Assembly (NCBI GenBank): GCA_002995625.1
Contig: PVBP01000004.1
Location: forward strand, 1-64,000
DNA length: 64,000 nucleotides
Source of the DNA: Lysobacteraceae bacterium
GTDB lineage: Bacteria > Pseudomonadota > Gammaproteobacteria > Xanthomonadales > Ahniellaceae
Direction of reading: 5' to 3'
Each line of letters begins with the position of its first letter. Position 1 is the first letter of the stretch. Shown one piece after another: positions 8,295 to 16,591 of this stretch. The notes beneath the pieces are model-generated. The model was given only the letters and a program-made list of their open reading frames with translations, was not told where the DNA came from and searched no databases. The translations under genes were made by a program, and so were the position numbers.

Positions 8295-8887
8295 AGAGAA
8301 GCCTGCTCGTCATGGGTCTCATGCTGTCGTCCCAGGTCGCCCTGGCGGAAGAGGAGCCTCGCGACGCACTCGTCCGGGAGATCAAGGGCGAAGTCCGCGC
8401 GGACGTCGGCGAGGGCTTGCGTCCTGCCATCGTGGATGAACGGTTGCCGCCACAGTCGCGCGTGGTCGTCGAACAGACGGCCTTCACGATCCTCTCCTTC
8501 GGCAAGGACTGCGACATCCGCCTCGAGCCGGGCGACTGGCGCGTCCCGAATCCTTCCGCGGCGACCGTCACCGAGATCGAAGGGGGCGTCCAGATCTTCG
8601 AGAGCGAGCAGTTCGTCCCGGTTACGCCGAACCAGCCGGTCAAGGTCAAGGACAGGATCCTCGTCCAGGCCGAGAGTTCAGCCGTGCTTCGCTACGAGAC
8701 CGGGTGTGACCTCAAGCTGGATCCCGGTATCCACGAGGTTCCGGACGGTTGTCGCTGCCTTGCCGCGCTTTGGGCGGGTGGGGGCAAGGCGACACCGATC
8801 TGGCCTTGGGTCGGCGGGATGGTCGTGCTTGGCGCGGCCGTGTGGGCCGACGACGATTCCGGAACGCGCCGGCCGATCTCGCCCTGA
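8282..8887 (+). CDS. Secreted protein with two FecR-like repeats, function unknown
   Basis: The product has 201 residues, with a signal peptide (MCFVKRSLLVMGLMLSSQVA, cleavage after ALA) and a hydrophobic segment near the C-terminus (IWPWVGGMVVLGAAVW). The mature part seems internally duplicated: FTILSFGKDCDIRLEPGDWRV around 70-90 is mirrored by SAVLRYETGCDLKLDPGIHEV around 133-153. Each copy has one cysteine in the same place, and the layout resembles FecR-type beta domains. A GTG at 8291 is an alternative start giving a cleaner signal peptide. The gene overlaps the TPR gene by 13 nt and is the last gene before a hairpin terminator candidate. Confidence 0.6.
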   Translation: MCFVKRSLLVMGLMLSSQVALAEEEPRDALVREIKGEVRADVGEGLRPAIVDERLPPQSRVVVEQTAFTILSFGKDCDIRLEPGDWRVPNPSAATVTEIEGGVQIFESEQFVPVTPNQPVKVKDRILVQAESSAVLRYETGCDLKLDPGIHEVPDGCRCLAALWAGGGKATPIWPWVGGMVVLGAAVWADDDSGTRRPISP

Positions 8888-8906
8888 GGTCGGGCATACG
8901 GGACGA

Positions 8907-8927
8907 GGGCCGCGCAAGCGGCCCTTT
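8907..8927 (+). terminator. GC-rich hairpin with short T-run
   Basis: GGGCCGC at 8907-8913 and GCGGCCC at 8918-8924 form a perfect 7-bp stem around a GCAA tetraloop, followed by TTT. It lies between the stop of the FecR-like gene and the ATG at 8932. The T-run is short, so it may be a weak or partial terminator or attenuator rather than a complete stop for the downstream membrane protein gene. Confidence 0.5.
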
Positions 8928-8931
8928 CCAC

Positions 8932-10311
8932 ATGGATCGCACGATCGAAAACCCGCTGCGCGTTCTCGGTGCCGGCGTGATCCTGGTGATTTCGCTGGCG
9001 GTGGTTGCCGGCGGCGCGACGTGGCAAGGTAGCGCGGGCGACGCCTGGGTCATCCTGCCCGGAATCGTCCTTCTGGCCGCGACCGCGTTTCTGCATCTGG
9101 CGCGCCCCAGGGTCGACTGGATCCCGCTGGTACTGGTCGCATCCACCCTGCTGTTGCCCGTGCTGCAGACGCTGCCGTGGCCAGGCGACCGTCCGCCGTG
9201 GTCGACCGTGCACGCCGCCTGGCAGCTCGACCAGGCCCGCGTCTTCGGTATTGCGCCACCGACCGCGCTCAGCGTTGCGCCAGACGCAACATGGCGCAGC
9301 TTCCTCGCCATGCTGCCGCCGGCGGCGGTCTTCCTGGCGATGCTGCTGCTCCCGGGAGCGGCACTTCGGCAGATCGTCGCGGTCGTCGTCGGTCTCGCCC
9401 TGCTGAGCGCGGCGTGGGGTCTTGCCCAGGTCGCGCTCGGGGACACGTCGGTCCCGGGGCTGCATGGCTCTGCGGGCGGGCAGGCCAAGGGCTTCTTTTC
9501 GAACCGCAACCACTTTGCTGCCCTGATGTACATCGGCATCGCTCTCGGCGGGGCCGGGCTGGTGCTGGCGTTGCGACGAATGCTTGCCGATCCCGAGCCT
9601 GCGCGGCATGGACCGTGGGTCGTCGCGTGGGCGGCCGGCTTCCTGATGCTGGTCGTGACCTGCATGCTCGCCCAGTCGCGCGCGGGTGTGGTGCTTGGAG
9701 CCGGTGTGATCCTCGCGCTGTTCGCGATCATCCTGTTCGACACTGCTCGGGCTTCGCGAGGCAGCCGGCGGATCTTCGCGCTGGTCGCCACTGCCGCCGG
9801 ACTCGTCGCCGTGCAGGTCGGCCTCTGGGGCGTTCTCGACCGGTTCAAGGCCGATCCCTTCGACGATGGCCGCGTCATCGTGCAGGCGACGACCCTGGGT
9901 GCCGCGCGCGACGCTGCCCCGTGGGGAACGGGGCTGGGGACCTTTCGCCGGGTTTACGAACAGCGGGAGCCCGTCGAGACGGTGATCTCCGCCTACGTCA
10001 ATCGTGCCCACAATGACTGGCTCGAGTTCCATCTGGAGGCAGGTTGGCCGGGAGCGGTCCTGCTCGCGGCGTGGATCCTCTGGTGGCTGGCAGCGACCTG
10101 GCGGGCGGGCAGGCTGGATGCCGATCGCGAGGACCCGGCAATGCGCCTGGTGCGGCGCCTCGCCACTGTCGCGCTGGTGGCCATCGCAATCCACAGCTTG
10201 GTCGACTTCCCGATGCGGACGATCGCACTGTCGACCGTGGTCGCCGCGATGGTCGCGATATCGGTCTCGCCGCGGGCCGTCGCGCAGGCGGCGGCCGCCA
10301 CGGATCGCTAG
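8932..10311 (+). CDS. O-antigen ligase (WaaL/Wzy_C) family membrane protein
   Basis: This 459-residue polytopic protein has about ten to twelve hydrophobic segments. The motif GFFSNRNHFAALM (about 187-199) is characteristic of the O-antigen ligase/Wzy_C family, and a large periplasmic loop follows (GTGLGTFRRVYE, YVNRAHNDWLEFHLEAGWPG). The latter HNDWLE segment is also typical of the family. It either ligates finished polysaccharide to a carrier or polymerises repeat units. A second, unrelated polymerase-like protein is encoded at 35679-37058. The reading frame stays open upstream, but the ATG at 8932 gives an N-terminus that quickly enters the first membrane segment. Confidence 0.82.
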   Translation: MDRTIENPLRVLGAGVILVISLAVVAGGATWQGSAGDAWVILPGIVLLAATAFLHLARPRVDWIPLVLVASTLLLPVLQTLPWPGDRPPWSTVHAAWQLDQARVFGIAPPTALSVAPDATWRSFLAMLPPAAVFLAMLLLPGAALRQIVAVVVGLALLSAAWGLAQVALGDTSVPGLHGSAGGQAKGFFSNRNHFAALMYIGIALGGAGLVLALRRMLADPEPARHGPWVVAWAAGFLMLVVTCMLAQSRAGVVLGAGVILALFAIILFDTARASRGSRRIFALVATAAGLVAVQVGLWGVLDRFKADPFDDGRVIVQATTLGAARDAAPWGTGLGTFRRVYEQREPVETVISAYVNRAHNDWLEFHLEAGWPGAVLLAAWILWWLAATWRAGRLDADREDPAMRLVRRLATVALVAIAIHSLVDFPMRTIALSTVVAAMVAISVSPRAVAQAAAATDR

Positions 10312-10326
10312 CACCGCCGCAGGCCC

Positions 10327-10345
10327 GCTTCGCTCGTTGCGAAGC
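10327..10345 (+). other. Short hairpin between the ligase-like gene and rfaH
   Basis: GCTTCGC at 10327-10333 and GCGAAGC at 10339-10345 form a perfect 7-bp stem with a TCGTT loop. There is no T-tract, so it may be an attenuator or a structural element in the 85-nt gap before rfaH. The evidence is only the inverted repeat. Confidence 0.3.
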
Positions 10346-10396
10346 CGCCGGAGCCTCGGCTAGGCTCGCGTTCACGCGTTGAACGCCAAGGCCCGA

Positions 10397-10900
10397 ATGG
10401 AAGTCTGGTACGCCGTCCACACCAAGCCTCGGTCCGAGGCGGTTGCCCGCGAGCATCTCGAGCGCCAGGGCTTCCGCTGCCTGTTCCCGCGGCTCCGGCG
10501 CACCGTGCGCACCAGCGAGGGCCTGCGTGCGCGCATCGAGTCGCTGTTTCCCCGCTACGTCTTCATCTTGACCGACGCCGCCGTGCAATCGCTGGCGCCA
10601 GTGCGCTCGACGCGCGGCTGCGTCGGCCTCGTGCGGTTTGGCGGCGAGCCGGCGCGCGTGCCCGAGAGCGTGATCCGGTCGATTCGCTCGCGGATGGACG
10701 CCGACGACGGGGTCACCACGCTGGACTTGCCAGACCTCGTCCCCGGCCAGCGCGTGCGCATCACGGACGGTGCGCTGTGTGGCATCGAGGCCATCTTCCG
10801 CACCCTGGAGGGATCCGAGCGCGTGCGCCTGCTGATCGATTTTCTCGGACAGGCCCGCGAGGCGGTCGTGCCTCGCGCGCATCTGGCCGTGCACGTCTAG
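10397..10900 (+). CDS. rfaH: RfaH-like transcription antiterminator (NusG paralogue)
   Basis: This 167-residue protein has a NusG N-terminal domain (1 to about 100) and a C-terminal KOW-type domain. From memory of the E. coli RfaH sequence it aligns without gaps through about residue 90. Shared features include WY at 4-5, K10, EHLERQ at 19-24, LFPRY at 50-54, and R73 in STRG followed by VRFG. K10 and R73 are among the ops-contacting residues of E. coli RfaH. The HTTT loop at 65-68 is replaced by S-L-A-P. RfaH loads on RNA polymerase paused at ops and suppresses Rho-dependent termination in long envelope operons. A perfect ops site lies 74 nt past the stop. The ATG start aligns with E. coli; an upstream TTG is in frame. 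Confidence 0.88.
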   Translation: MEVWYAVHTKPRSEAVAREHLERQGFRCLFPRLRRTVRTSEGLRARIESLFPRYVFILTDAAVQSLAPVRSTRGCVGLVRFGGEPARVPESVIRSIRSRMDADDGVTTLDLPDLVPGQRVRITDGALCGIEAIFRTLEGSERVRLLIDFLGQAREAVVPRAHLAVHV

Positions 10901-11029
10901 CGCAAGTCCGTTTTAGGCAGCGTTCGGATACGCGAAAATCTGTTCATTGGCATGTGGATCGCCCTCACCGCAGGGCGGTAGCGTGCCCGGACCACGCCTG
11001 GCCTCCGCGACCCGCCCGAGGCACGACTC
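10901..11029 (+). promoter_or_regulatory. Leader region of the polysaccharide operon (JUMPstart-like)
   Basis: This 129-nt gap holds the window's only recognised ops element near its centre. The segment 10910-10950 is less GC-rich than its surroundings and is the likeliest place for a promoter, but no confident -35/-10 pair can be called. The sequence just before ops (CAG at 10971-10973) also matches the 3' end of the enteric JUMPstart element, which commonly sits in the leader of polysaccharide operons. Confidence 0.5.
10974..10985 (+). promoter_or_regulatory. ops element (RfaH recruitment site)
   Basis: GGCGGTAGCGTG at 10974-10985 is a perfect match to the 12-nt operon polarity suppressor consensus GGCGGTAGNNTG. 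It follows the rfaH-like gene by 74 nt and precedes the MarR-type regulator start by 44 nt, on the coding strand and in a transcribed-leader position. In E. coli the element pauses RNA polymerase and its non-template strand is bound by RfaH. An ops here predicts antitermination of the long downstream gene run. Confidence 0.88.
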
Positions 11030-11386
11030 TTGGACGACGGCATCCGACTCGCCATCCTGCGCCTCCTCGAGCAACGCCCCGAGGTGTCGCAGCGCGAACT
11101 TGCGCGCGAGCTGGGCCTCTCGCTCGGCAAGACCAACTACTGCCTGCGCGCGTTGATCGAGAAGGGCTGGGTCAAGGCGCGGAACTTCCGGGACAGCAGC
11201 AACAAACTCGCCTACGCGTACGTCCTGACACCGAGTGGTATGCGGGCCAAGGCGAATGCCACGCTTGAGTTTCTCGCGCGCAAGCAGCGCGAGTTCGCCG
11301 CGCTCGAGGCCGAGATCGAGCGCCTGCGTCGCGAAGTCGACCGCGAGCGCGAGTCCGCCGGCGCCTCGCCGGGTCAGCGCGCGTGA
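11030..11386 (+). CDS. MarR family EPS-associated transcriptional regulator
   Basis: This small winged-helix protein (118 residues) has a helix-turn-helix in SQRELARELGLSLGKTNYCL, a wing (SSNKLAYAYVLTPSG), and a C-terminal coiled-coil (EFAALEAEIERLRREVDRER). The pattern is that of the EPS-associated MarR family (TIGR04176-like) often found as the first gene of polysaccharide loci. TTG at 11030 must be the start: a stop lies in frame at 10979, no ATG or GTG lies between, and GAGG at 11018-11021 is at proper spacing. It may autoregulate the operon. Its target site is not visible. Confidence 0.85.
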   Translation: MDDGIRLAILRLLEQRPEVSQRELARELGLSLGKTNYCLRALIEKGWVKARNFRDSSNKLAYAYVLTPSGMRAKANATLEFLARKQREFAALEAEIERLRREVDRERESAGASPGQRA

Positions 11387-11441
11387 CCGATCCGACCTGC
11401 TGGCGCATCGGGATGCCGCGCCCGGCCAACCAGGGGTATCC

Positions 11442-12449
11442 ATGACCATTCTCGTGACCGGCACGGCCGGATTCATCGGTTCGCGCGTTGCGCATCGGCT
11501 GCTCGACCGCGGCGAGCGCGTCGTCGGAATCGACAATCTGAACGACTATTACGACGTCAGCCTCAAGCAGGCGCGCCTCGAACGCCTGGCCGGTCGGAGC
11601 GGTTACTCGCACGTGCATCTCGATGTTGCCGATCGTGCAGGAATGGAAGGACTCTTCGAGTCGGCGCGTCCCGACCGGGTCATCCATCTCGCGGCGCAAG
11701 CCGGAGTACGGTATGCCGCGGAGAACCCGCACGTGTACGTCTCGAGCAACGTCACCGGCTTCCTGCACGTGCTCGAAGGCGCGCGGCGGTTGGGCGTCCG
11801 GCACCTCGTGTTCGCCTCGACCAGCTCCGTCTACGGCGCCAATACGAAGCTGCCGTTCGACGAGCACCAGCCGACCGAACATCCCTTGACGTTGTACTCC
11901 GCCACGAAGAAGGCCAACGAGTCGATGGCCCACGCCTATGCGAACCTGCATGGATTGCCGTGCACCGGTCTGCGGTTCTTCACCGTCTACGGCCCGTGGG
12001 GTCGCCCGGACATGGCCTTCTTCAAGTTCACCCGTGCGATCCTCGAAGGCAGGCCGATCCCGGTGTTCAACCACGGCCATCACAGCCGCGACTTCACCTT
12101 CATCGACGACATCGTCGACGGCGTGATCGCGGTGCTCGATCGCCCGGCCAGCCCGGATCCTTCATGGACCGGTCTGGCGCCGGATCCGGCGACGAGCCGG
12201 GCGCCTTACCGCCTGTACAACATCGGCGGCTCGCGACCCGTGCCGTTGCTGCACGCCATCGGCTTGCTCGAGCAGGCGATCGGCCGCAAGGCGGAGTTCG
12301 AGATGCTGCCCTTGCAGCCCGGTGACGTCCCCGACACCGCGGCCGATGCATCGGACCTCGCCCGCGACTTCGAATGCCAGCCCAAGGTGCCGGTCGAGGA
12401 AGGCATCCCTCGGTTCGTCGCCTGGTACCGGGAGTACTACGGTGTCTGA
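11442..12449 (+). CDS. UDP-glucuronate 4-epimerase-like NAD-dependent epimerase
   Basis: An SDR of 335 residues, the usual length for UDP-GlcA 4-epimerases. It has an NAD motif TGTAGFIG at 6-13, a Ser/Thr cluster (FASTSSVYG), and catalytic Y152-x-x-x-K156 (YSATKKANE). The signatures NLNDYYDVSLKQARL and LRFFTVYGPWGRPDMA distinguish this group from GalE. The reaction interconverts UDP-glucuronate and UDP-galacturonate in the cytosol, supplying a uronic acid for the polysaccharide. It is the first biosynthetic gene after the ops element. An REP-like array follows its stop. Confidence 0.85.
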   Translation: MTILVTGTAGFIGSRVAHRLLDRGERVVGIDNLNDYYDVSLKQARLERLAGRSGYSHVHLDVADRAGMEGLFESARPDRVIHLAAQAGVRYAAENPHVYVSSNVTGFLHVLEGARRLGVRHLVFASTSSVYGANTKLPFDEHQPTEHPLTLYSATKKANESMAHAYANLHGLPCTGLRFFTVYGPWGRPDMAFFKFTRAILEGRPIPVFNHGHHSRDFTFIDDIVDGVIAVLDRPASPDPSWTGLAPDPATSRAPYRLYNIGGSRPVPLLHAIGLLEQAIGRKAEFEMLPLQPGDVPDTAADASDLARDFECQPKVPVEEGIPRFVAWYREYYGV

Positions 12450-12845
12450 GCGCGGCGGGCTGGCGATCACGTCTGGTTCTCGTCATCGCGAGGGCCGCGC
12501 AGCGGCCCGTGGCGATCTCGTCCTTGCGACAAGCGCCGTCAGCCATCGCAACCCCGAGACTGCCACGTCGCCCTTCGGGCTCCTCGCAGTGACGGCAGTG
12601 GAGGCGTTCGCGACACCCATCCAAGCCGGCAATCGCGAGACGTTTCATCGGCGTCATCGCGAGGGCCGCGCAGCGGCCCGTGGCGATCTCAGGCTCGCGG
12701 CAACTACTCGGTTTCGTCATCGCGAGGACCGCGCAGCGGCCCGTGGCGATCTCAGGCTGGCGACCACGTCGGGTTCTCGTCATCGCGAGCGGCCCGCAGG
12801 GCCGCGTGGCGATCTCGCCTTTCCGAGGCGCGCCAATCGTGCGGA
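12450..12845 (+). repeat. 396-bp gap filled by five REP-like palindromic units
   Basis: Five copies of a 39-nt unit are seen: + orientation at 12481-12519, 12652-12690, 12715-12753 and 12778-12816, and inverted at 12556-12594. The core is a hairpin (GGGCCGC-GCA-GCGGCCC or variants) flanked by GTCATCGCGAG on one side and GTGGCGATCTC on the other. The last three + copies repeat with an exact 63-bp period, including a related 24-nt spacer. The 12481-12594 pair forms an inverted composite. Similar REP/BIME-type elements occur widely in proteobacterial intergenic DNA. No gene is present. Confidence 0.88.
12652..12816 (+). repeat. 63-bp-period REP unit triplet
   Basis: Three + units begin at 12652, 12715 and 12778, exactly 63 bp apart. 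The spacers (AGGCTxGCGxC...TCGG/TTCGT) are themselves similar, and a related spacer also precedes the unit at 12481. The third unit has a different loop (GCGGCCCGCAGGGCCGC) but the same flanks. Confidence 0.85.
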
Positions 12846-13136
12846 ATGAAGCAACCAGCCATCTACATCATGACCAATCGTCCCGGCGGCGTGTTGTACG
12901 TCGGCGTCACCAGCGACCTCATCCGCCGTGTCACGCAGCATCGCGAGGGTGCCGTGGAAGGCTTCACGAAGAGCTATCGCCTCAAGCGACTTGTCTGGTT
13001 CGAAATGCACGGAACGATGGAGAGCGCGATCCTGCGCGAGAAGCAGCTGAAGGCCGGGCGTCGCGATCGCAAGGTGCAGTTGATCGAGGCGCAGAACCCG
13101 GCGTGGGACGACCTTTACCCTTCGATATTCGGCTGA
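12846..13136 (+). CDS. Small GIY-YIG endonuclease domain protein
   Basis: This 96-residue stand-alone GIY-YIG domain of the UvrC N-terminal/YhbQ type has AIYIMTN (Y7) and LYVGVTSDLIRRVTQH (Y18, R27, H32) for the GIY...YVG pair and conserved arginine. The metal-binding glutamate is E65 in REKQLKAG. All expected catalytic residues are present, so it is likely an active nuclease. It is flanked on both sides by the same REP-like family (five units before, three after) and interrupts two sugar-nucleotide genes. It looks like cargo or agent of that repeat family rather than a polysaccharide gene. Native targets are unknown. Confidence 0.88.
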   Translation: MKQPAIYIMTNRPGGVLYVGVTSDLIRRVTQHREGAVEGFTKSYRLKRLVWFEMHGTMESAILREKQLKAGRRDRKVQLIEAQNPAWDDLYPSIFG

Positions 13137-13481
13137 TGGCGAGCCTTTCGCCAAGTTCCAAGATCGCCACGCGGCCCTTCGGGCCGCTCGCGATGACGAC
13201 GATGGGGTGCCCTGCGGAGCCATCCGATGCGCGCCATCGCCACGCCCTCCAGCGACATCATCGTGAGGTCATTCACACGTGTCACCGCGATGCACTTCAT
13301 CGGCGTCATCGCGAGGGCCGCGCAGCGGCCCGTGGCGATCTCGTCCTTGCGACAAGCGCGGTAAGCCTTCGCAATCCCGAGACTGCCACGTCGCCCGCCA
13401 CGCTTCGCTCGCGGCTGAAGCCTTCGGGCTCCTCGCAGTGACGACCATGGATTGCCTCGCCCAGCTTTTCGCCGCCCCAAC
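13137..13481 (+). repeat. 345-bp gap with three REP-like units
   Basis: One inverted 39-nt unit lies at 13160-13198. A composite inverted pair has its + arm at 13304-13342 and its inverted arm at 13379-13443. The last arm carries a 26-nt insertion in its loop that is itself palindromic. The spacer between the two arms closely matches the spacer inside the 12481-12594 composite, so these two pairs descend from one larger element. No gene is seen. Confidence 0.85.
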
Positions 13482-14786
<1,305 letters not shown>

Positions 14787-14867
14787 TCGCCGGACAGTGC
14801 TTTGTCGCGCGGACGGCACCTCCGGTTCCAGACACGGAGCGACGTGGGCCTCAAGGGGGAGGACGGA

Positions 14868-15473
14868 ATGAACGAACCACTTCCACTGCAGGGGCAGGAA
14901 CCGGCGCCGGGCCTCGATTCGGTGACCTGCCGCAACTGCGGCCATGTGTTCAGTCGCAAGTTCGGCTCTTGCCCGAAATGCGGCACGCCGAGGCCGCACC
15001 GCAGGCCGAAGAAGCATCGCCAGTTGCTCAAGGATCGCATCGAGGAGAACCTCAAGCTGGCCTGGAAGACGATCCGGCGCTATCGCTGGTTCATCATCTA
15101 CATCGGCGGCGGCATCCTGGTCGGTGGCGCGACCTATCCGACGGTGATGTGGCTGGCCGAGTTCTCGATGCCGCCAGGATGGCGCGAGGCGCGCTTCTAT
15201 ACGCCGGGCCCATGGTCCATTGGACATTTCCTGGAGCCGTTCGGGGCGGCGGCCCAGACCCTGGCACGCTGGTGCGTTCAGGCCGTCGCCTGGGTGGGCG
15301 AGCAGTTGTACGACCACATCTGGGAGGAGATGGTCCGGCGACCCTCGACGATGCTGATGATCATCATCGGCGCGACCATCGGCACCATCCTCGCCGTGCG
15401 CCGTCAACGGAAGCGTCGCCGCCATCGTTCCCGCGGCCGGACGCGTTCGAGCCGGATCGAGGGTTCCCCTTGA
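14868..15473 (+). CDS. Zinc-ribbon membrane protein, function unknown
   Basis: This 201-residue protein has an N-terminal zinc ribbon (CRNCGHVF, then CPKCG about nine residues on) followed by basic residues. Two membrane segments are visible (WFIIYIGGGILVGGATYPTV near 78-100 and MLMIIIGATIGTILAV near 165-180), with a very basic C-terminal tail. ATG at 14868 has a strong GGGGAGGA ribosome site. It lies between the UDP-sugar dehydrogenase and a glycosyltransferase whose TTG start overlaps its stop, so it is co-translated with them. No family could be named. Confidence 0.6.
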   Translation: MNEPLPLQGQEPAPGLDSVTCRNCGHVFSRKFGSCPKCGTPRPHRRPKKHRQLLKDRIEENLKLAWKTIRRYRWFIIYIGGGILVGGATYPTVMWLAEFSMPPGWREARFYTPGPWSIGHFLEPFGAAAQTLARWCVQAVAWVGEQLYDHIWEEMVRRPSTMLMIIIGATIGTILAVRRQRKRRRHRSRGRTRSSRIEGSP

Positions 15474-16528
15474 CCCACTCGTCGCCGCTCTTCTCGATCT
15501 GCGTTCCGCAGTACGAGCGCACCGACCACTTCATCGCCGCGCTCGGGACCTTCGCGGCCCAGCGATTCCGTGACTTCGAGGTCGTGGTCAGCGACGGTGG
15601 ATCGGGCGACGGCGGCATTGACCGGGTGCGACGGGAACTCGAACGGCTTGGCCTGCGTCATGTCTTTTCCGTCAGCCCCGAGCGCTTGCGGTACGACGCC
15701 AACCTGCGGCGCGCGATCGCGATGTCGTCGGGACGCTGGTGCCTGCTGATGGGCAACGATGACGGCCTTGCCGATCCCGATGCGCTCGGTGCCATCGCCC
15801 ACGCGCTGGAGCGGCATGCGCCGGTCTCGACCGCTATCACGAACTACCGGGAGGTCGACTCAGGGACGCTCTACCGGCGCGCGTCGACAACGGGCATCGT
15901 CGACGCCGGTGTAGACGGTGCGGTGAGGCACTACCGTTCCTTTGCCTTCGTCAGCGGACTGGTGCTCGACGGGCCCGGAGCACGCGCGCTGGACAGCACG
16001 GTCGTGGACGGTAGCGAGATGTACCAGATGTACCTGGCGGCGGCCTTGCTGTCCGCGGGCGGGCGCCACCTGCATGTCGATCGGGTCTGCGTCGACAAGG
16101 ACCTCGTGGTGCCGGGCCTCGAAGTCGATTCGTTCCGCGCGCACGCGCGCGCCGATGCCGATGCCTTCGTCGCGCGACCCTTGCCACTGGTGCACCTCGC
16201 CAGGACGGTGCTGGCCGGCATCCGCCGCGGGGCCGGGGAGGAGGCGGCGCAATGCGTGGCATTCCGGGTCGCGGCCCAGCTCTACTTCTTCACCTTTCCG
16301 TTCTGGTCGGTCGAATGGCGCCGCGTGCTGCCTCCGGGCCACGTCCGTCGGCTCTACGCGAGGCTTGCGCCCCGGTCGGTCCTCGAGGGGCTCGGCATCG
16401 ATGGAGCAAGGGCATCTTTCCTGGCGGCAGCGCATTCATTCACGGGCTTCATCGGGACTCGCATCCCGGTGCCGTGGTTCGATGCGGTGACGCCGTGGCT
16501 CTACGCATTGGCAAAGCGTTCGCGATGA
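15470..16528 (+). CDS. Family 2-type glycosyltransferase
   Basis: This 352-residue GT-A protein starts at a TTG that overlaps the previous stop (TTGA). The N-terminal strand FSICVPQYERTDHFIAAL and DFEVVVSDGGSGDGG are the usual GT2 nucleotide-binding features, and LLMGNDDGLADP serves as the DXD-like metal site. It should transfer one sugar from a nucleotide donor to a lipid-linked acceptor on the cytosolic membrane face. Donor and linkage cannot be inferred. Confidence 0.8.
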   Translation: MTHSSPLFSICVPQYERTDHFIAALGTFAAQRFRDFEVVVSDGGSGDGGIDRVRRELERLGLRHVFSVSPERLRYDANLRRAIAMSSGRWCLLMGNDDGLADPDALGAIAHALERHAPVSTAITNYREVDSGTLYRRASTTGIVDAGVDGAVRHYRSFAFVSGLVLDGPGARALDSTVVDGSEMYQMYLAAALLSAGGRHLHVDRVCVDKDLVVPGLEVDSFRAHARADADAFVARPLPLVHLARTVLAGIRRGAGEEAAQCVAFRVAAQLYFFTFPFWSVEWRRVLPPGHVRRLYARLAPRSVLEGLGIDGARASFLAAAHSFTGFIGTRIPVPWFDAVTPWLYALAKRSR

Positions 16529-16591
16529 CACGCGGAGCAGCGTATGCGCGGTCCCCCGGGCGGGTCGATCGGCCGGCGGCGCACTGATTCG

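Noticed and set aside
8749-8931. Longer N-terminus for the O-antigen ligase-like protein
   Set aside because: It overlaps the FecR-like gene and a terminator-like hairpin and lacks membrane-protein character before the ATG at 8932.
12322-12849. Open frame of 175 codons across the REP array
   Set aside because: It consists largely of REP translation (repeated Ala/Arg-rich peptides) and has no start signal or family match.
12481-13443. Possible CRISPR array
   Set aside because: The units are palindromic, occur in both orientations, and their spacers are similar to each other rather than unique, which fits REP-like elements and not CRISPR.
16544-16591. Upstream start for the first amidotransferase
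   Set aside because: Class II amidotransferases need Cys as the second residue, and the ATG at 16592 yields exactly MC.
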